Shown piece by piece: positions 37,109 to 48,140 of a DNA stretch of 64,000 nt (positions within the stretch are counted from its first letter, which is position 1; every line of letters starts with the position of its first letter). The stretch lies in NCBI GenBank assembly GCA_022036555.1, contig CM039137.1:5371034-5435033 (forward strand), given 5' to 3'. The stretch is from Microstegium vimineum (taxonomy: Eukaryota > Streptophyta > Magnoliopsida > Poales > Poaceae). The notes beneath the pieces were generated by a model that was not told where the DNA came from, did not search any database, and saw only the letters and a program-made list of their open reading frames with translations. A program made the position numbers and the translations under genes.

Positions 37109-37180
37109 ATGACAGGTAAGGCATCATCACAAAGAAAGAAAGGTACGCAGGGCACTGGTGCGGCGTGTTTCTCTCTGTGC

Positions 37181-37201
37181 ATATATATATATATATATAT
37201 G
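37181..37201. repeat. TA dinucleotide repeat
   Basis: About ten AT units immediately upstream of the PP2C coding region; could double as a TATA region. Confidence 0.7.
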
Positions 37202-37282
37202 TCGTGTACGGAGTGCTATCCACAGTTGGACCAGCTCCCGCGCCCACCCCAGCCACCGCACTATTTTTCCTCCTGGCTCCTG

Positions 37283-38989
37283 ATGAGTCCTGACTACGCG
37301 GGCGGGAGCGGTTCGGCTTCGGCAGGGCCGTTACGTTTTGCGATGGCGCCGGCTTGCGCCGGTGGGGCCGAGGCGCGTGACGGTAGTACCCGCGACAGGG
37401 GGCGGAGGAGCGTGTACCTCCGCGAGTGCGTGCCGTTGTGGGGTAGCGCTAGCGCCTCCACGCGCGGCCGGCGCAAAGCGATGGAGGACGCGTCCGCCGC
37501 CATGCCGCACTTCGCCGACGTGCCGGTGCGGATGCTTGCGAGCGCGCGGGAGCTGGACGCGCTGGGGCGGCCGGTGGGCGTCGACGCGTCCGCAATGCAC
37601 CTGTTCGGCGTGTACGACGGGCACAGCGGTTCCGAGGTGGCCAACTACTGCCGGGACAGGATCCACGTCGTGCTGAGGGAGGCGCTGAGCAGAGCCGCCA
37701 TCAGGGGGCTAGAGGGATCGGGGTCGGGGTCAATTCAGGAGCTCTGGGAGAAGGCCTTCTGCGAGTGTTTCGAGAGGGTGGATGACGAGGTGTCGGGGGA
37801 GGCAACGATCGCCGCCGATGGCGTCGGCGAGGAGGAGCCTGCCTACGCGAACCTGTTGCCGCTGACAACGTCGGCTCCACCGCCGCTGTCGCGCTTGTCT
37901 GCTCTTCTCATGTCATAGTTGCCAACTGCGGAGATTCACGCGTGCTGCTCTGCAGAGGGAAGGACCCCCTGCCTCTGTCCGTCGATCACAAAGTACGTAC
38001 TAGGTGCTAGTAATTCAGTTCAGTTATGCTGCAGATCAGTAAATGTCTTATACAGTTTTGCTGGTTCGTCAGCCCGACAGGGAAGATGAGCGTGCAAGGA
38101 TTGAGGCCGCAGCAGGGGAGATCATCAACTGGCATGGAAATCGAGTCGCTGGTGTACTTGCTATGTCACGGTCAATCGGTAATTGCTCGTTCACGTCGTC
38201 GGCGCTATTCTCCGTTCTAAATTATAATTCGTTTGATTTTGTTTACCTCAAGTTTATCTAAAGTATAGAAGAAGAAAGAGAAGAAGAAGCATAGAGTTTG
38301 TTTGGTTCTCTGCCATAATCTATCATAATTATAGCATTCAGACGAAGTATGCGGATGTGATTAAGAAGATACAAGTAGAAACGTCTTTCCTTCCGTTTCC
38401 AATGAACAAAGGTAGCAGCACTATGAGCAAATGGCTCTGGATGTCTCGACAATATTTGGCTAATACTGGATATTAGCCCGGTTTGTCGACGCATCTGGGC
38501 CTGTGGCTCCACCTTAAACACTTCCATTATCTGATATAATAACTGGGACTCACTTCAGTTCAACCATGGAAATGAAATCGTGCCTTTCGGTTCAACAGAT
38601 TTCTCTGTGCGCTGGCTGGATTGGATGTCATTCATCCGTTACTAACATTTATGAACTGCAAATTTTCGATTGCCATTGCAGGGGACAGATACATAAAACC
38701 ATTTATCATTCCAAAGCCAGAAGTCAGAGTCGTTGCTCGCACAAAGGGCGACAACTGCCTGATTCTAGCGAGCGATGGGCTGTGGGATTTCATCTCAAAT
38801 GAGGACGCGTGCAGAGCTGCTCGCCTACAGAGCTGCAATTGTGCTAACAACAACGAAGAGAAAAAAATATTTTTACCGTCGCGTCGTCTTGGACGTGCGT
38901 ATCATCATGGGAATAATCTTCAACGTGTGTACATTGGTTGGGCTACGGACACATGTCTTGTACCTCCAGCTAATTATTTCGAAGTGTGA
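37283..38989 (+). pseudogene. Clade A protein phosphatase 2C, decayed
   Basis: Exons 37283 (or 37343)-37992, 38073-38178 and 38682-38989. Ser/Thr phosphatase of the ABA co-receptor clade. Visible: RRKAMEDASAAMPHF, metal-site motif FGVYDGHSGSEVA, VANCGDSRVLLCRGKDPLPL, and INWHGNRVAGVLAMSRSIG, whose Trp matches the 'lock' residue that contacts receptor and ABA in ABI1/HAB1. DRYIKPFIIPKPEV and LILASDGLWDFISNEDACR follow. Two defects: the frame changes near 37845, before DNVGSTA, so the long first frame ends at 37918; and after DACRAARLQ the reading diverges and stops at 38989, losing the terminal segment with the last metal-ligand motif (GDNIS/T). Probably inactive. Start chosen at 37283 or 37343; both ATGs are in frame. 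Confidence 0.85.
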
Positions 38990-39181
38990 TTCTTATAGAC
39001 TTCTTAATAATACCCAAAAGTTGTACATATGTTTTTTTTTGATCGGTTGTACATATGGAATTGCTCTAACGTTTGTTGGTCGGCGCAAAAATATCGTACT
39101 TCAAGCATAGACGGGCCCGTCACTCATTCATACACCATGGGACTTCGCAGTGGTGGCCTCATCGTAAAAACCCCCAGAAAA

Positions 39182-39297
39182 GCCCACCAAGCCCAAAACA
39201 TAATAACGCGCACCACCCACCGCATCCCCGTCGTTCTCTTATCCCTGCCGGCGGCAGCCTAAGGAACTCAACCCTAATCTGTACGGCGACCCTAACC
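39182..39297 (+). promoter_or_regulatory. Site II-like and telo-box-like motifs upstream of KRR1
   Basis: AGCCCA at 39182-39187 and 39191-39196 (reverse of TGGGCT, the site II core) and AACCCTAA at 39270-39277, with ACCCTAACC at 39289-39297. In plants this pair of motifs is common in promoters of ribosome-biogenesis and ribosomal-protein genes, which fits KRR1. No TATA box is evident. Confidence 0.5.
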
Positions 39298-39371
39298 TAG
39301 CCTCATCACCTCATCTTCCTGCTCCAGTTCTTCGAAGGTCCAGCAGGCACTAGCCCCTTTTCTTCCCAGCC

Positions 39372-40222
39372 ATGGCGTCGGAGGACGAAGCGAACGCCGC
39401 GGCGGCAGAGGGAAAGAACTGGCGGCGGAAGGGGAAGCACGACAAGCCCAAGCCGTGGGACGAGGACCCCAACATCGACCGCTGGAAGATCGAGAAGTTC
39501 GACCCTGCCTGGAACGAGGGCGGCATGCTCGAAGTCAGCTCCTTCTCCACCCTCTTTCCCCAGTACCGAGGCAAGCACATGTTCCTGAGCTCGTCACTGT
39601 TGCCTACCGCGATTTTTCGCGATGGAACGCATGCGATTTGGCTTTATTGTGGGCGAATTGGTGAGGTGTTACTTGTTGGTTTGGGTGCAGAGAAGTACCT
39701 GCAGGAGACGTGGCCGATCGTGAAGGGCGCATTGAAGGAGCACGGGATCTCGTGTGAGCTCAATTTGGTACGTGATGAGTTATCAGCCTTTGCTACTGGG
39801 TGGCGACATTATTATGTGGTAACCAAATGGTCTGAAGCCTCTCTTGCTGTGTGTGTGTGTAGGTGGAGGGATCCATGACTGTTTCGACTACCAGGAAGAC
39901 AAGGGACCCCTTCATTGTTATCAAGGCCAGGGAACTGATTAAGCTATTGTCCAGAAGCGTCCCTGCGCCTCAGGTATGACGGATGACCTCTCCTCTATTC
40001 TGGTATCAAGGTACTGTGCGGATCTTGTTTTTGCACTTTGAGGTGGCAGCTTCAGGATCTGAGTGGAATTGAGATTAATCTGCAGTTTTGTCAAGGTCTT
40101 ACTACTACTTATTTTTGCAGGCAATCAAAGTTCTTGATGATGAGATGAACTGTGATATTATTAAGATTGGCGGTCTTGTGAGAAATAAGGTAGGACACCT
40201 TTTTATTGCTATAGTTTGATTT

Positions 40223-40268
<46 letters not shown>

Positions 40269-42519
40269 GATTAGACTTTTACACAACATCATGAAGTGCT
40301 TCTCTGTGCTATGATATATATTCCTTGGTGCAAAGACCATTCTTGTAATTTGTATAATTTGAAAGGGAAAATAATGGACCTGAAAACGTTTTGGGCCATC
40401 ATTTGTTATTTTCCAAGGTGTTGTTCAAATTTGAAGTGGTAATTTTTTTCATTTCATTTTGTAATGACATTACTAAGTTGGTAATATCTTGGTTACCCTT
40501 TCTCCCGACTGCTGAGAATCATGTTTGGTTATACTATATAGTTCTATATTTTCCCTGTTTGCTAGGCTCAGGATTCTTTATCCCATCCACAGCTGGATTT
40601 TCTAGTTCTACATAAAGATAGTCACAAACCTTTCTGTAATATAGTTATCTGCACAATACTCTGTTGGCTGTTGCCTTCATATGTCTGTAGACATTGATTT
40701 GACAACCTACATCCCATGTTTTTCTTGTTGGTATTATTCTATATTCTTTATGTTAAGTTATTGTGCTGTTATTTATATCAAAGTTTGTAGCAGGAGTGAC
40801 CAACTGACCATATGGCAATATGCAAAATGTAATCAGAGATTTAGTGCCCTTCCTCACTGTATGAACTTTACTCATCCTCCAGTCTATTTATAATGCTATA
40901 TGCAGGAACGATTTGTTAAAAGGAGGGAACGGCTTTTAGGCCCTAACTTGTCTACACTCAAGGTAAGAATTGTTCTTATTCCTATGGGTGCCTACTTTAG
41001 TGCCTAAACTTAGAATGTCATAGATCCCTTTGTTGCTTACACATTATTTCATGTTCTACAGGCTATTGAGATTTTGACGGGCTGCTACATCTTAGTGCAG
41101 GTTTTTGATAATTTCTTACCTTTATATCTACATTTTAGATTTCCTCCCTTTGACACTATTTATTATTGCTGTTGTCTTCCCAATGGAAGGGAAATACTGT
41201 TGCAGCCATGGGCAACTATATGGGAAGGGGACTGAAACAAGTGAGAAGGATTGTAGAGGATTGCATGAAGAATGTAAAGCATCCAGTGTACCACATCAAG
41301 GTGATTGGTTTCAACCTTCCTTGATGTTATTTTAAAGGGATGTTCACAAGAAATGGATTATTGGGTGCTTATTGTTACTGTTTAACTATATAGGAACTAC
41401 TAATCAAACGTGAGCTAGCAAAAAATCCTGCTCTAGCCACTGAAAACTGGGATAGATTTCTCCCAAAGTTCAAGAAGTAAGGACGTGCATCATATTTCTT
41501 TTAGAGCTTCAGCATCAAGTATATTGTTTTTATCTGATTATCACCCCTTTTTTATTTTTCAGGAAGAATGTCAAGCAGAAGAAGCCTCAAACTAAGGAGA
41601 AGAAACCGTACACACCCTTTCCTCCGCCTCAACAGCCTAGCAAGGTAAGGTTAAAGTTATCTTTCATCTGCATCTTATTGTTACTTAAGCCAGTTAGTGA
41701 TGATTAGTGGTTACTGTAACTTAAGCTTATGTTAGCTGTCCATGCACATGAATAATTCGTTCATATTTTTTTTTTCTTTGTATAAGATCAGTACTTTCTA
41801 GTATGCTACATGAATTTGGAGTGAGCCACTTAATTGTCTTTGTTTGCATGGGTGAAGTAGTTGAAGGTGCTTATATTGTTGGGTTTGATATTCTCCTTTT
41901 GCATATTGTGCTCTGGATTGATTAATCACTCTGTATTTTGTAGATTGATCTTGAACTTGAGAATGGTGAGTATTTCATGAGTGACAAAAAGAAATCAGCA
42001 AAGAAATGGCAAGAGAAGCTGGAGAAGCAATCTGGGAGAGCTGAAGAAAACAAAAGAAAGAGAGAGGCTGCATTTATTCCTCCAAAGGTTAGAATATCTT
42101 CGCTTTTTAAGTATTGTTGCATTTCTCCTCTTGCATTCATCATGATTAAACCTTCTTGGTTATTTGTTGCAGGAGAACACTGCAGGTCCATCTGAATCTG
42201 ACAAGAATGCCAGTGGCAATAGTGAGATAGCCGATGTAACAAAGTCATTAAAGGTAACTTGCTGTTGTTTTGTGCTTTATTATACCAATGGATTTGTCAA
42301 TAACTTTTTTTTGAATGAAAGATTTGTCAATAACTTGTTCAGGAGAGTATTGAGAATTTTTCAATTAACACGGCCACTTATCATCCTAAATTTATTATCT
42401 ATTTGCAGAAAAAGGCAAAGGAATTTAGAAAGAGTGAGGCTCAGGAGAGTGTCATAGCGGAATCATATCTCGCAAGTAATGATGAATTACGGCAAAAAAA
42501 GAGAAAGAAATCAACTTAG
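39372..42519 (+). CDS. KRR1: KRR1 small-subunit processome component, 12 exons
   Basis: Exons 39372-39570, 39691-39767, 39863-39973, 40121-40189, 40906-40962, 41062-41100, 41190-41300, 41394-41476, 41563-41644, 41944-42087, 42173-42253 and 42409-42519 give an intact 387-residue protein. KRR1 is a nucleolar factor needed for 18S rRNA processing and 40S assembly. N terminus: KPWDEDPNIDRWKIEKFDP and LEVSSFSTLFPQYR. The KH-type RNA-binding part is about residues 65-250 (YLQETWPIVKGALKEHGI, TRKTRDPFIVIKARELIKLL, DIIKIGGLVRNKERFVKRRE, GNTVAAMGNYMGRGLKQVRR). The C-terminal 130 residues are Lys-rich (KKNVKQKKPQTKEKKPYTPF, FRKSEAQ), as in the family. Intron 1 has a GC donor (GAG|GCAAGC at 39571). A CT repeat at about 40227-40265 sits in intron 4. 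Confidence 0.95.
40227..40265. repeat. CT dinucleotide repeat in KRR1 intron 4
   Basis: About 19 TC units in the intron between 40190 and 40905. Confidence 0.8.
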
Positions 42520-42850
42520 TCCAAGTAGCCATAATCCTAGTGCATAATGACAGTGGCAATTGAGAAGGATTACTTGAGCCATCCCTATAATTGTGCCATT
42601 CATGCTGTGATCGTATTAGAGTGGTAGAGCTGCAATTGAAGATGATGAAACAAAATTCGAACTTTTGCTGGTCTGTTGTTGCAATAGTTCATATGCAATA
42701 GGCAACTGTCATGAAAGCCATGGAACAGAAAGAGCCCTCAATTTCATCATTCTCCTAAGATGCTTATATATTTTCATCCTATAGGTTGTTTTGGTTGCTA
42801 GATCCTGGCTAAGGCAATGAGCTTGGCTGGTCTAGGCCTGTTGTATCATA

Positions 42851-43096
42851 CTCCCTTCGTTTTCTCCGTTTTTTAAATGTCACATTTGGTTTGTCCTAAG
42901 TTAAATATTGCAATTTTTTATCGACCATAGTTTCACAAATATAAGAATTATATATTATGATAGCATTTCTCGTAATAAATCAAAAATATAAATCTTATGA
43001 CATGAAACTATATAATTCTTTTTAAAATCAATGGTCAAAGATACACATATTTGACTTAAAACAAACTAAATGTGACATTTTAAAAAATAGATGGAG
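42851..43096. mobile_element. Stowaway MITE (246 bp)
   Basis: Flanked by TA at 42849-42850 and 43097-43098. Ends CTCCCTTCGTTTTCTCCG and ATAGATGGAG; the neighbouring AAATGTCACATTTGGTTT and AAACTAAATGTGACATTT form the rest of the inverted repeat. It lies about 330 bp after the KRR1 stop. Confidence 0.85.
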
Positions 43097-43292
43097 TATA
43101 TGTAGGCCTGGGCATTTGGTGAAGTCGGTCATGCACTATTGAATTAAATCTCATTTTGTTCTCTCGGTGCATGTATTTTTTCTTTTGGAACTGCAATCCC
43201 CATGTATTTTTTTTTTCTTTCCGAATTGTAATCCCATGGTCCTTTTGCCCAGAGAAGCACCGAGACATCTTCCTGGCAAAAGCACCGAGACA

Positions 43293-43366
43293 TCAGGATT
43301 CTTAAATCTCATTTTGTTCTGCAAGTCCGATGTCAGGATTCTTAAATCTCATTTTGTTCTGCAAGT
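43293..43366. repeat. Two-copy tandem repeat, 40-bp period
   Basis: TCAGGATTCTTAAATCTCAT...GCAAGT occurs at 43293-43326 and 43333-43366, identical over 34 bases. Confidence 0.85.
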
Positions 43367-43404
43367 GGGAGTGTGAGACCATGTACTTTTGCCCAGAGCA
43401 AGCA

Positions 43405-43494
43405 CAGGATTCGTGATGCTTGGATTCAGTCTTACAGTGTATCTTCCTTCCCCGATGTCAGGATTCGTGATGCTTGGATTCAGTCTTACAGTGT
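43405..43494. repeat. Two-copy tandem repeat, 54-bp period
   Basis: CAGGATTCGTGATGCTTGGA...CAGTGT occurs at 43405-43440 and 43459-43494, identical over 36 bases. Confidence 0.85.
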
Positions 43495-44435
43495 GCAGAC
43501 ATCGATGCTGAGTCTAAAAAAAGAGTTTGAAGCATCGATATTCTTATACATTGTGGCTAGTCTAATGCCACAACCGTCCGTGGGAATCTTTGTTGTCCTC
43601 GTTATTTTACGATTAAAGGATTGTTGTCCTCGTTTTTTTACGATTAAAGGAGTATTATATGAAACATGGGTATATCAGTATGTTACGAGCACTATGCATC
43701 ATAAAATAGTACTCATGTTATGAATAGAACAACTCAAAACTTAACATGTTAATCGCTTTGCAGTGTGGATGACCGCATAGGCAAACACTCAGCAACTGGT
43801 CTGAGAACAACTGTCCAACGAATGACGATCAATATTCCTGTAGGTGAAATTGAGGATTTTTTTTTGTGTCTTCCTTCTTTTTTCTGCCACTGAATAAAAA
43901 GGAAGACTAATATGAAAATATATGTCTAATCTTTCATCGTGGTCAGATCTAACCACAATAAAACGGAGAAAAAACAGGAGGAAAAATCATTACATGACGA
44001 TGACATCATCTCCGTCTTAATGCCACCATCCGGAAATAAAAATCTCCATGTCGTCATGTCGATAAAGATGGTGACACTGAAGTTGTCATCCTCGTCTTTA
44101 ATGGAGCCGTCATGGAGAAGATGATTCCACTCTTCTTTTTCACCGTTTCCGAGGAGGAGGAGAAAGAGGAGATAAAACTCCAATACCAAAAACTTTGACA
44201 TATAAACACTAACCATAAAGACTTGATATATTGGAGAAACTTATTAAAATCAATTAACCCTCAGCGAGCGAGATGTCGGAGGAGAAGGGAGGGGGCCAAC
44301 GGTGATGGGCGGCTTGGGGCGGCGACGTCCTTTCTCCCGGCCTAAGCATATGCGATCTATGTCCTCGATATATTCTGAATTGCTACCCCGTGAAGGGAAG
44401 GAAATCAGCTACATGTAATCGGCTATTCCTCAAGA

Positions 44436-44850
44436 TTGCCGGTTTCCTCAGAAGACTGCGAGAGAAACCGAGGTGGCCACACAGAACAGACCGCAGCTCG
44501 ACCAGACACTGACATAGTGCAAGCATGCCGGAACCTCGCTCAGAAGGTGCACGACAAGCTGCTCAAGCCGGAGGTCATCGAAGAATCGCTATTCGCCGAC
44601 GAGCTCGAGACGAGCCATACCAACGAACGAGCTCCCTTACCCCGACGACCTGCTCATCAGAACCAGGGATGAGCTGCAGCTGAGCAACTTCCTGTTGTGG
44701 TGGCAGTCGGCGTACGCGGAGCTCTTCTTCACGGACATGTTGTGGGCTTGTGGCCCGACTTCAGAGTGGTCGGACTACCTCGAAGCACTTGTCTCCTTTC
44801 AGAGCAGAGAAACACGGTTCTGGAAATCGTAGGTGTGCGCAGACCGCAGA
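44436..44850 (+). pseudogene. cis-Prenyltransferase (dehydrodolichyl diphosphate synthase type) fragment
   Basis: The C-terminal half of a plant cis-prenyltransferase is visible in two frames: DTDIVQACRNLAQKVHDKLL and ESLFADELETS up to about 44630, then after a frame change YPDDLLIRTRDELQLSNFLL, QSAYAELFFTDMLW and DYLEALVSFQSRETRF to a stop near 44830. The IRT...LSNFLLWQSAYAELFF block is the conserved region V of the family. The N-terminal half with the catalytic DGNRR-type motif is not found, and an extra Trp and an altered DMLWACGPTSEW segment show decay. These enzymes build polyprenyl diphosphates; this copy cannot. Confidence 0.82.
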
Positions 44851-45096
44851 GCCATGAAGGCGTGCTTAAATTGTCACCTTAAAATTTGAAAATTATTGAT
44901 TTTTTTTTTGCAGTCTTCAGTTATCAAAATCCCATGTTTTAGTTCACAAGTATATGGACTTTTTGGAATAATCGAAATCCTTGGAACTGTCACCAGCCTT
45001 GGTTGTGTTCTTATACTTGCTAGAGAGGAGTGTCGGCTGGGGTGTTTAGCAGGAGAAGGGACTGTCCTCTTTGACAGCCCCCCTCCCTGGTGACTA

Positions 45097-45347
45097 CTCT
45101 CTCTGTCCCTTTTAACTGTCGCTGGGGAGATGACACATGAATTAAGACGAGCATGCAACACCCTAGTGACAAGATGGTCTGCAGCTTTGTGTCAGAATTT
45201 TGTGTGGTGGGGAGGCTGCATGCGAGGGAAGGAGAGGCTGCATGTTGTACGGATCTACAAGTACGGCCTAGCGATTCGTAGGGAACGACGAATATTTGGG
45301 GACACACTACTGTTACTCTAACGACAGTGAAAAGCGGACGGAGGGAG
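45097..45347. mobile_element. Stowaway MITE (251 bp)
   Basis: TA at 45095-45096 and 45348-45349; ends CTCTCTCTGTCCCTTTTAAC and GCGGACGGAGGGAG are inverted, with AACTGTCGCT / AACGACAGT continuing the repeat. Confidence 0.8.
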
Positions 45348-45558
45348 TAGCTGGTTGTAGTCTTTTTTTGGTCGTCCTTTTTCTTTTTATAGACGTGGAT
45401 GTATTTTTTTTGGAACATAAATTTTATTACTCAAGATATTTCATTACAATCAGACTGCAAGCAGCACTACAGGAAGCTAGGAGGAGAAAACCAAACATGA
45501 GTATTTAGAGAAGATGCAAAATGGGCACAAGAATGCGCTGCAAAATTTGCCATCCGCT

Positions 45559-47060
45559 TGGAAAGCATCTAGACCCTAGAAGTTTCGTTGATTAACGGCA
45601 ATGCAAGATTAGTATGACTAACATGTGTTTTATAGAGATAATTTGAGTTAGGTCATAATAATGATGATTGATTGAGCAACCAATGGATTTCATGCCCCTT
45701 GACGACTGTTATCGGTTCGGTTTTCAAAGGATGGCGACAAGGGTTAGAATGATCTAGGTCCAAATGTCATTGGAGTTGGGAGACATTTAGAATAGATTAT
45801 GGTCTTTATTTTACCTTTGACCGTACTATAAAGGGGGGCTTGAATGAGTAACTTGATTTAGACGAGTCTAATATTTTAGGTGTGGTGCACACTTGTCAAA
45901 CATAGCCCTAAGTAGTTCTAGATTGACCCTAAGATCAGCCGGATGAACTTCCGTTTTCGACGAAATTCGATTCAGAGTTGTTTGAGGGATTTTACATGCA
46001 CTAGACACTGGTGCATCTAGCACTGGACGCGTCTGGTCAATGCAAGGTGGCTAGGGTACATCACCGAATGCACCCCTCGAGTCACCGAGCGCGATGGTGA
46101 ACTCAGCTCATTCTTGGGAAAGCACCAAATCCTGCACCAGAGGCGCTTGTACGTGGCGTCCGATAGGGTCCAAAGAGGTCAAATTATACCGAACGTTTAG
46201 CCGTGTCCGGTCACCACACAGTGAGTTTCTAGAGAGGGCACAAAGTCACCGGACGCGTCCGGTCAATATGCACCGGAGGGTCTGGTGCTACGCGCTGATG
46301 AATATGAACTAGTCATTGGGCTAGCGATCGGACGCGTCCGACTAGCGCGTCCGGTCACCACTTAACGCGCAAATTCCAAATCCAACGGGTATGTTGGTGG
46401 TGGTAGTGGGGGGGTATTTATACTACCCTTGCTTCTTTGAGTGATTTTTGCTCATTCTATAGCTGAGATACACTTGGAAAGTGTGTGTGTGAGAGAGAGC
46501 AAGGGCCCCTAATGAGGAAGTGAGAATTGCTAATCCCTAGATTAGATCCCTCATTAGTGACTTGAGAGTAGAAAGTGTGCATTCACTCATCTCATTAGGC
46601 TTGTGTGAGTCAAATGAGAGTTTAAGCTTGTTACTCTAGGTGATCGATAACATCTAACCGGTTTGGTGATGATCGAGAACTTGAAGATCATCTAGAGGCG
46701 CTTGTGGATGATTCAAGTTATGTTGCGATCGGTTGTGGGCAATTCACCGAGCCAGAGCGGCGAAGAATCAACCAGTAGAGAGCACTTGATCCTTGCACAG
46801 ATTAAGGGGAGTGATACCCTTGCGCGGTGCTCCAACGAGGATTAGGAGGAATGTCGACTCCTCGATACCTCGGCAAAACGCTGTCGTGCCAACTCTCCTC
46901 TTCCTTCTCTTGCAATTATTTTCAAGCATTACTTTCTTTGCACCTGCTTCAATCATAAATGATCTTGCTTGAGTAGAATTGCTTCTAGGGTGTGTTTTCT
47001 TGTGACTCTAGCTATCACACATAGTAGGCACTTTGGGGTGATTGAGTTTTAAAGTAGATT
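45559..47060 (+). mobile_element. Partial LTR of a Sirevirus-like element
   Basis: Similar in plan to the LTR of element B but on the plus strand and of another family. It starts with TGGAAAGCATCTAGACCCTAG / TTCGTTGATTAACGGC, has GGTGTGGTGCACACTTG, then a block repeating GGACGCGTCCGGTCA-type palindromic words (about 46020-46370), and CTCCTCGATACCTCGGCAAAACG near 46857. It breaks off near 47060, before the normal LTR end, and no pol or gag follows. It is therefore a truncated or solo LTR without a confirmed target duplication. Confidence 0.7.
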
Positions 47061-48140
47061 TTAATCTTTGCTTGGTTCCTGTCAGGATGAGGCACAGACC
47101 ATATCGAATTGCTTCGGCCGACTTCGGTAGTCAAGTCCGAACCCACAGAACCCAGCCAGCGAGCCGATGCCACACGAAAACTTCCACTGCTATCTTGAAC
47201 AACCCCAGATGCTCCCATGCCATGGTCTAGTGAGGAGACACGGATGTAATTTCTAAGTTGTGGGGTTGTGTTGGCGTGTGTTGTAAGACACTTGCCCATT
47301 TCATTCTTCTTAATATAATGAAACACAACCCTTCTATGTTTTTGAAAAAAAAAGTTCACACAAGTATATTTGTGATATTTATGATTTCATTATTTGACAT
47401 GTCCATTCATTCTTTCCCTATTTCGCACCATGGACTCCTGCTACAAACAAGGACATTTATATCGTTTTGTTATTGACCTAAATGAACAGTTGTGCTATTT
47501 ATATCGTTCTTTCTATAAAACATCAGGATACGAGAACAAAAACAAAAACAAAAACAATAGGTAGTTATTTTAGTGTTCATTACAGAAGATCTAGAAGTAA
47601 ACATGACATTTCTGTACCGTGACAGATTAATCATTGAGACTGGCATCGCATAACAAAGTCTTCAGCGTGTAAGTTATCTACAATAAATAATATATGACGA
47701 ACTAATAGTACATGATCAAAGGTAAGAACCACACCAACCACGAAGCGGTCACTACACAACCACGAAGCCATCACTACACACCAGCAGGATAACGCTACTT
47801 TCCCCCTTTTATAATCCTTTACAACACATGTACAGCTTCTCTACCTACAGCAAAACCTTGTGCTACTATGCCTACAGGGCAGGGCCTTCTGCCCTTCGCC
47901 CCTAGTATACAAGCCCAAAAAAATGACTACAAAGAGAGGAAAAAAAAGACAAGGAAAACCTGAATACAAATATACAATCAACAAACAAATCAATAAAAAT
48001 CAGAAACCTATAAACTCACCTAGCATCTAATCTTTAATGCCTTGCTACCTGGTAAAAAAGAATCACGCGTACTGCACATCCTAGGCAGGAATCCTGACTT
48101 ATCCACAGGTGGGTGAAGTCACCATGGTGAGAAAAATTGA
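47061..48140. other. Intergenic region downstream of the myosin gene
   Basis: No gene seen. 47930-48140 is probably the myosin 3' UTR. A short AACAAA-type repeat sits near 47533-47556. Confidence 0.5.

Larger units (their letters stand above)
43097..44435. other. Intergenic region with local duplications
   Basis: No gene supported. Two short tandem duplications (43293-43366 and 43405-43494) and smaller repeated words cluster at 43150-43500; the rest is AT-rich. Confidence 0.55.

Noticed and set aside
38775..39110. 111-codon frame overlapping the PP2C third exon
   Set aside because: Only the first part overlaps conserved PP2C sequence, and in a different frame; no domain recognised.
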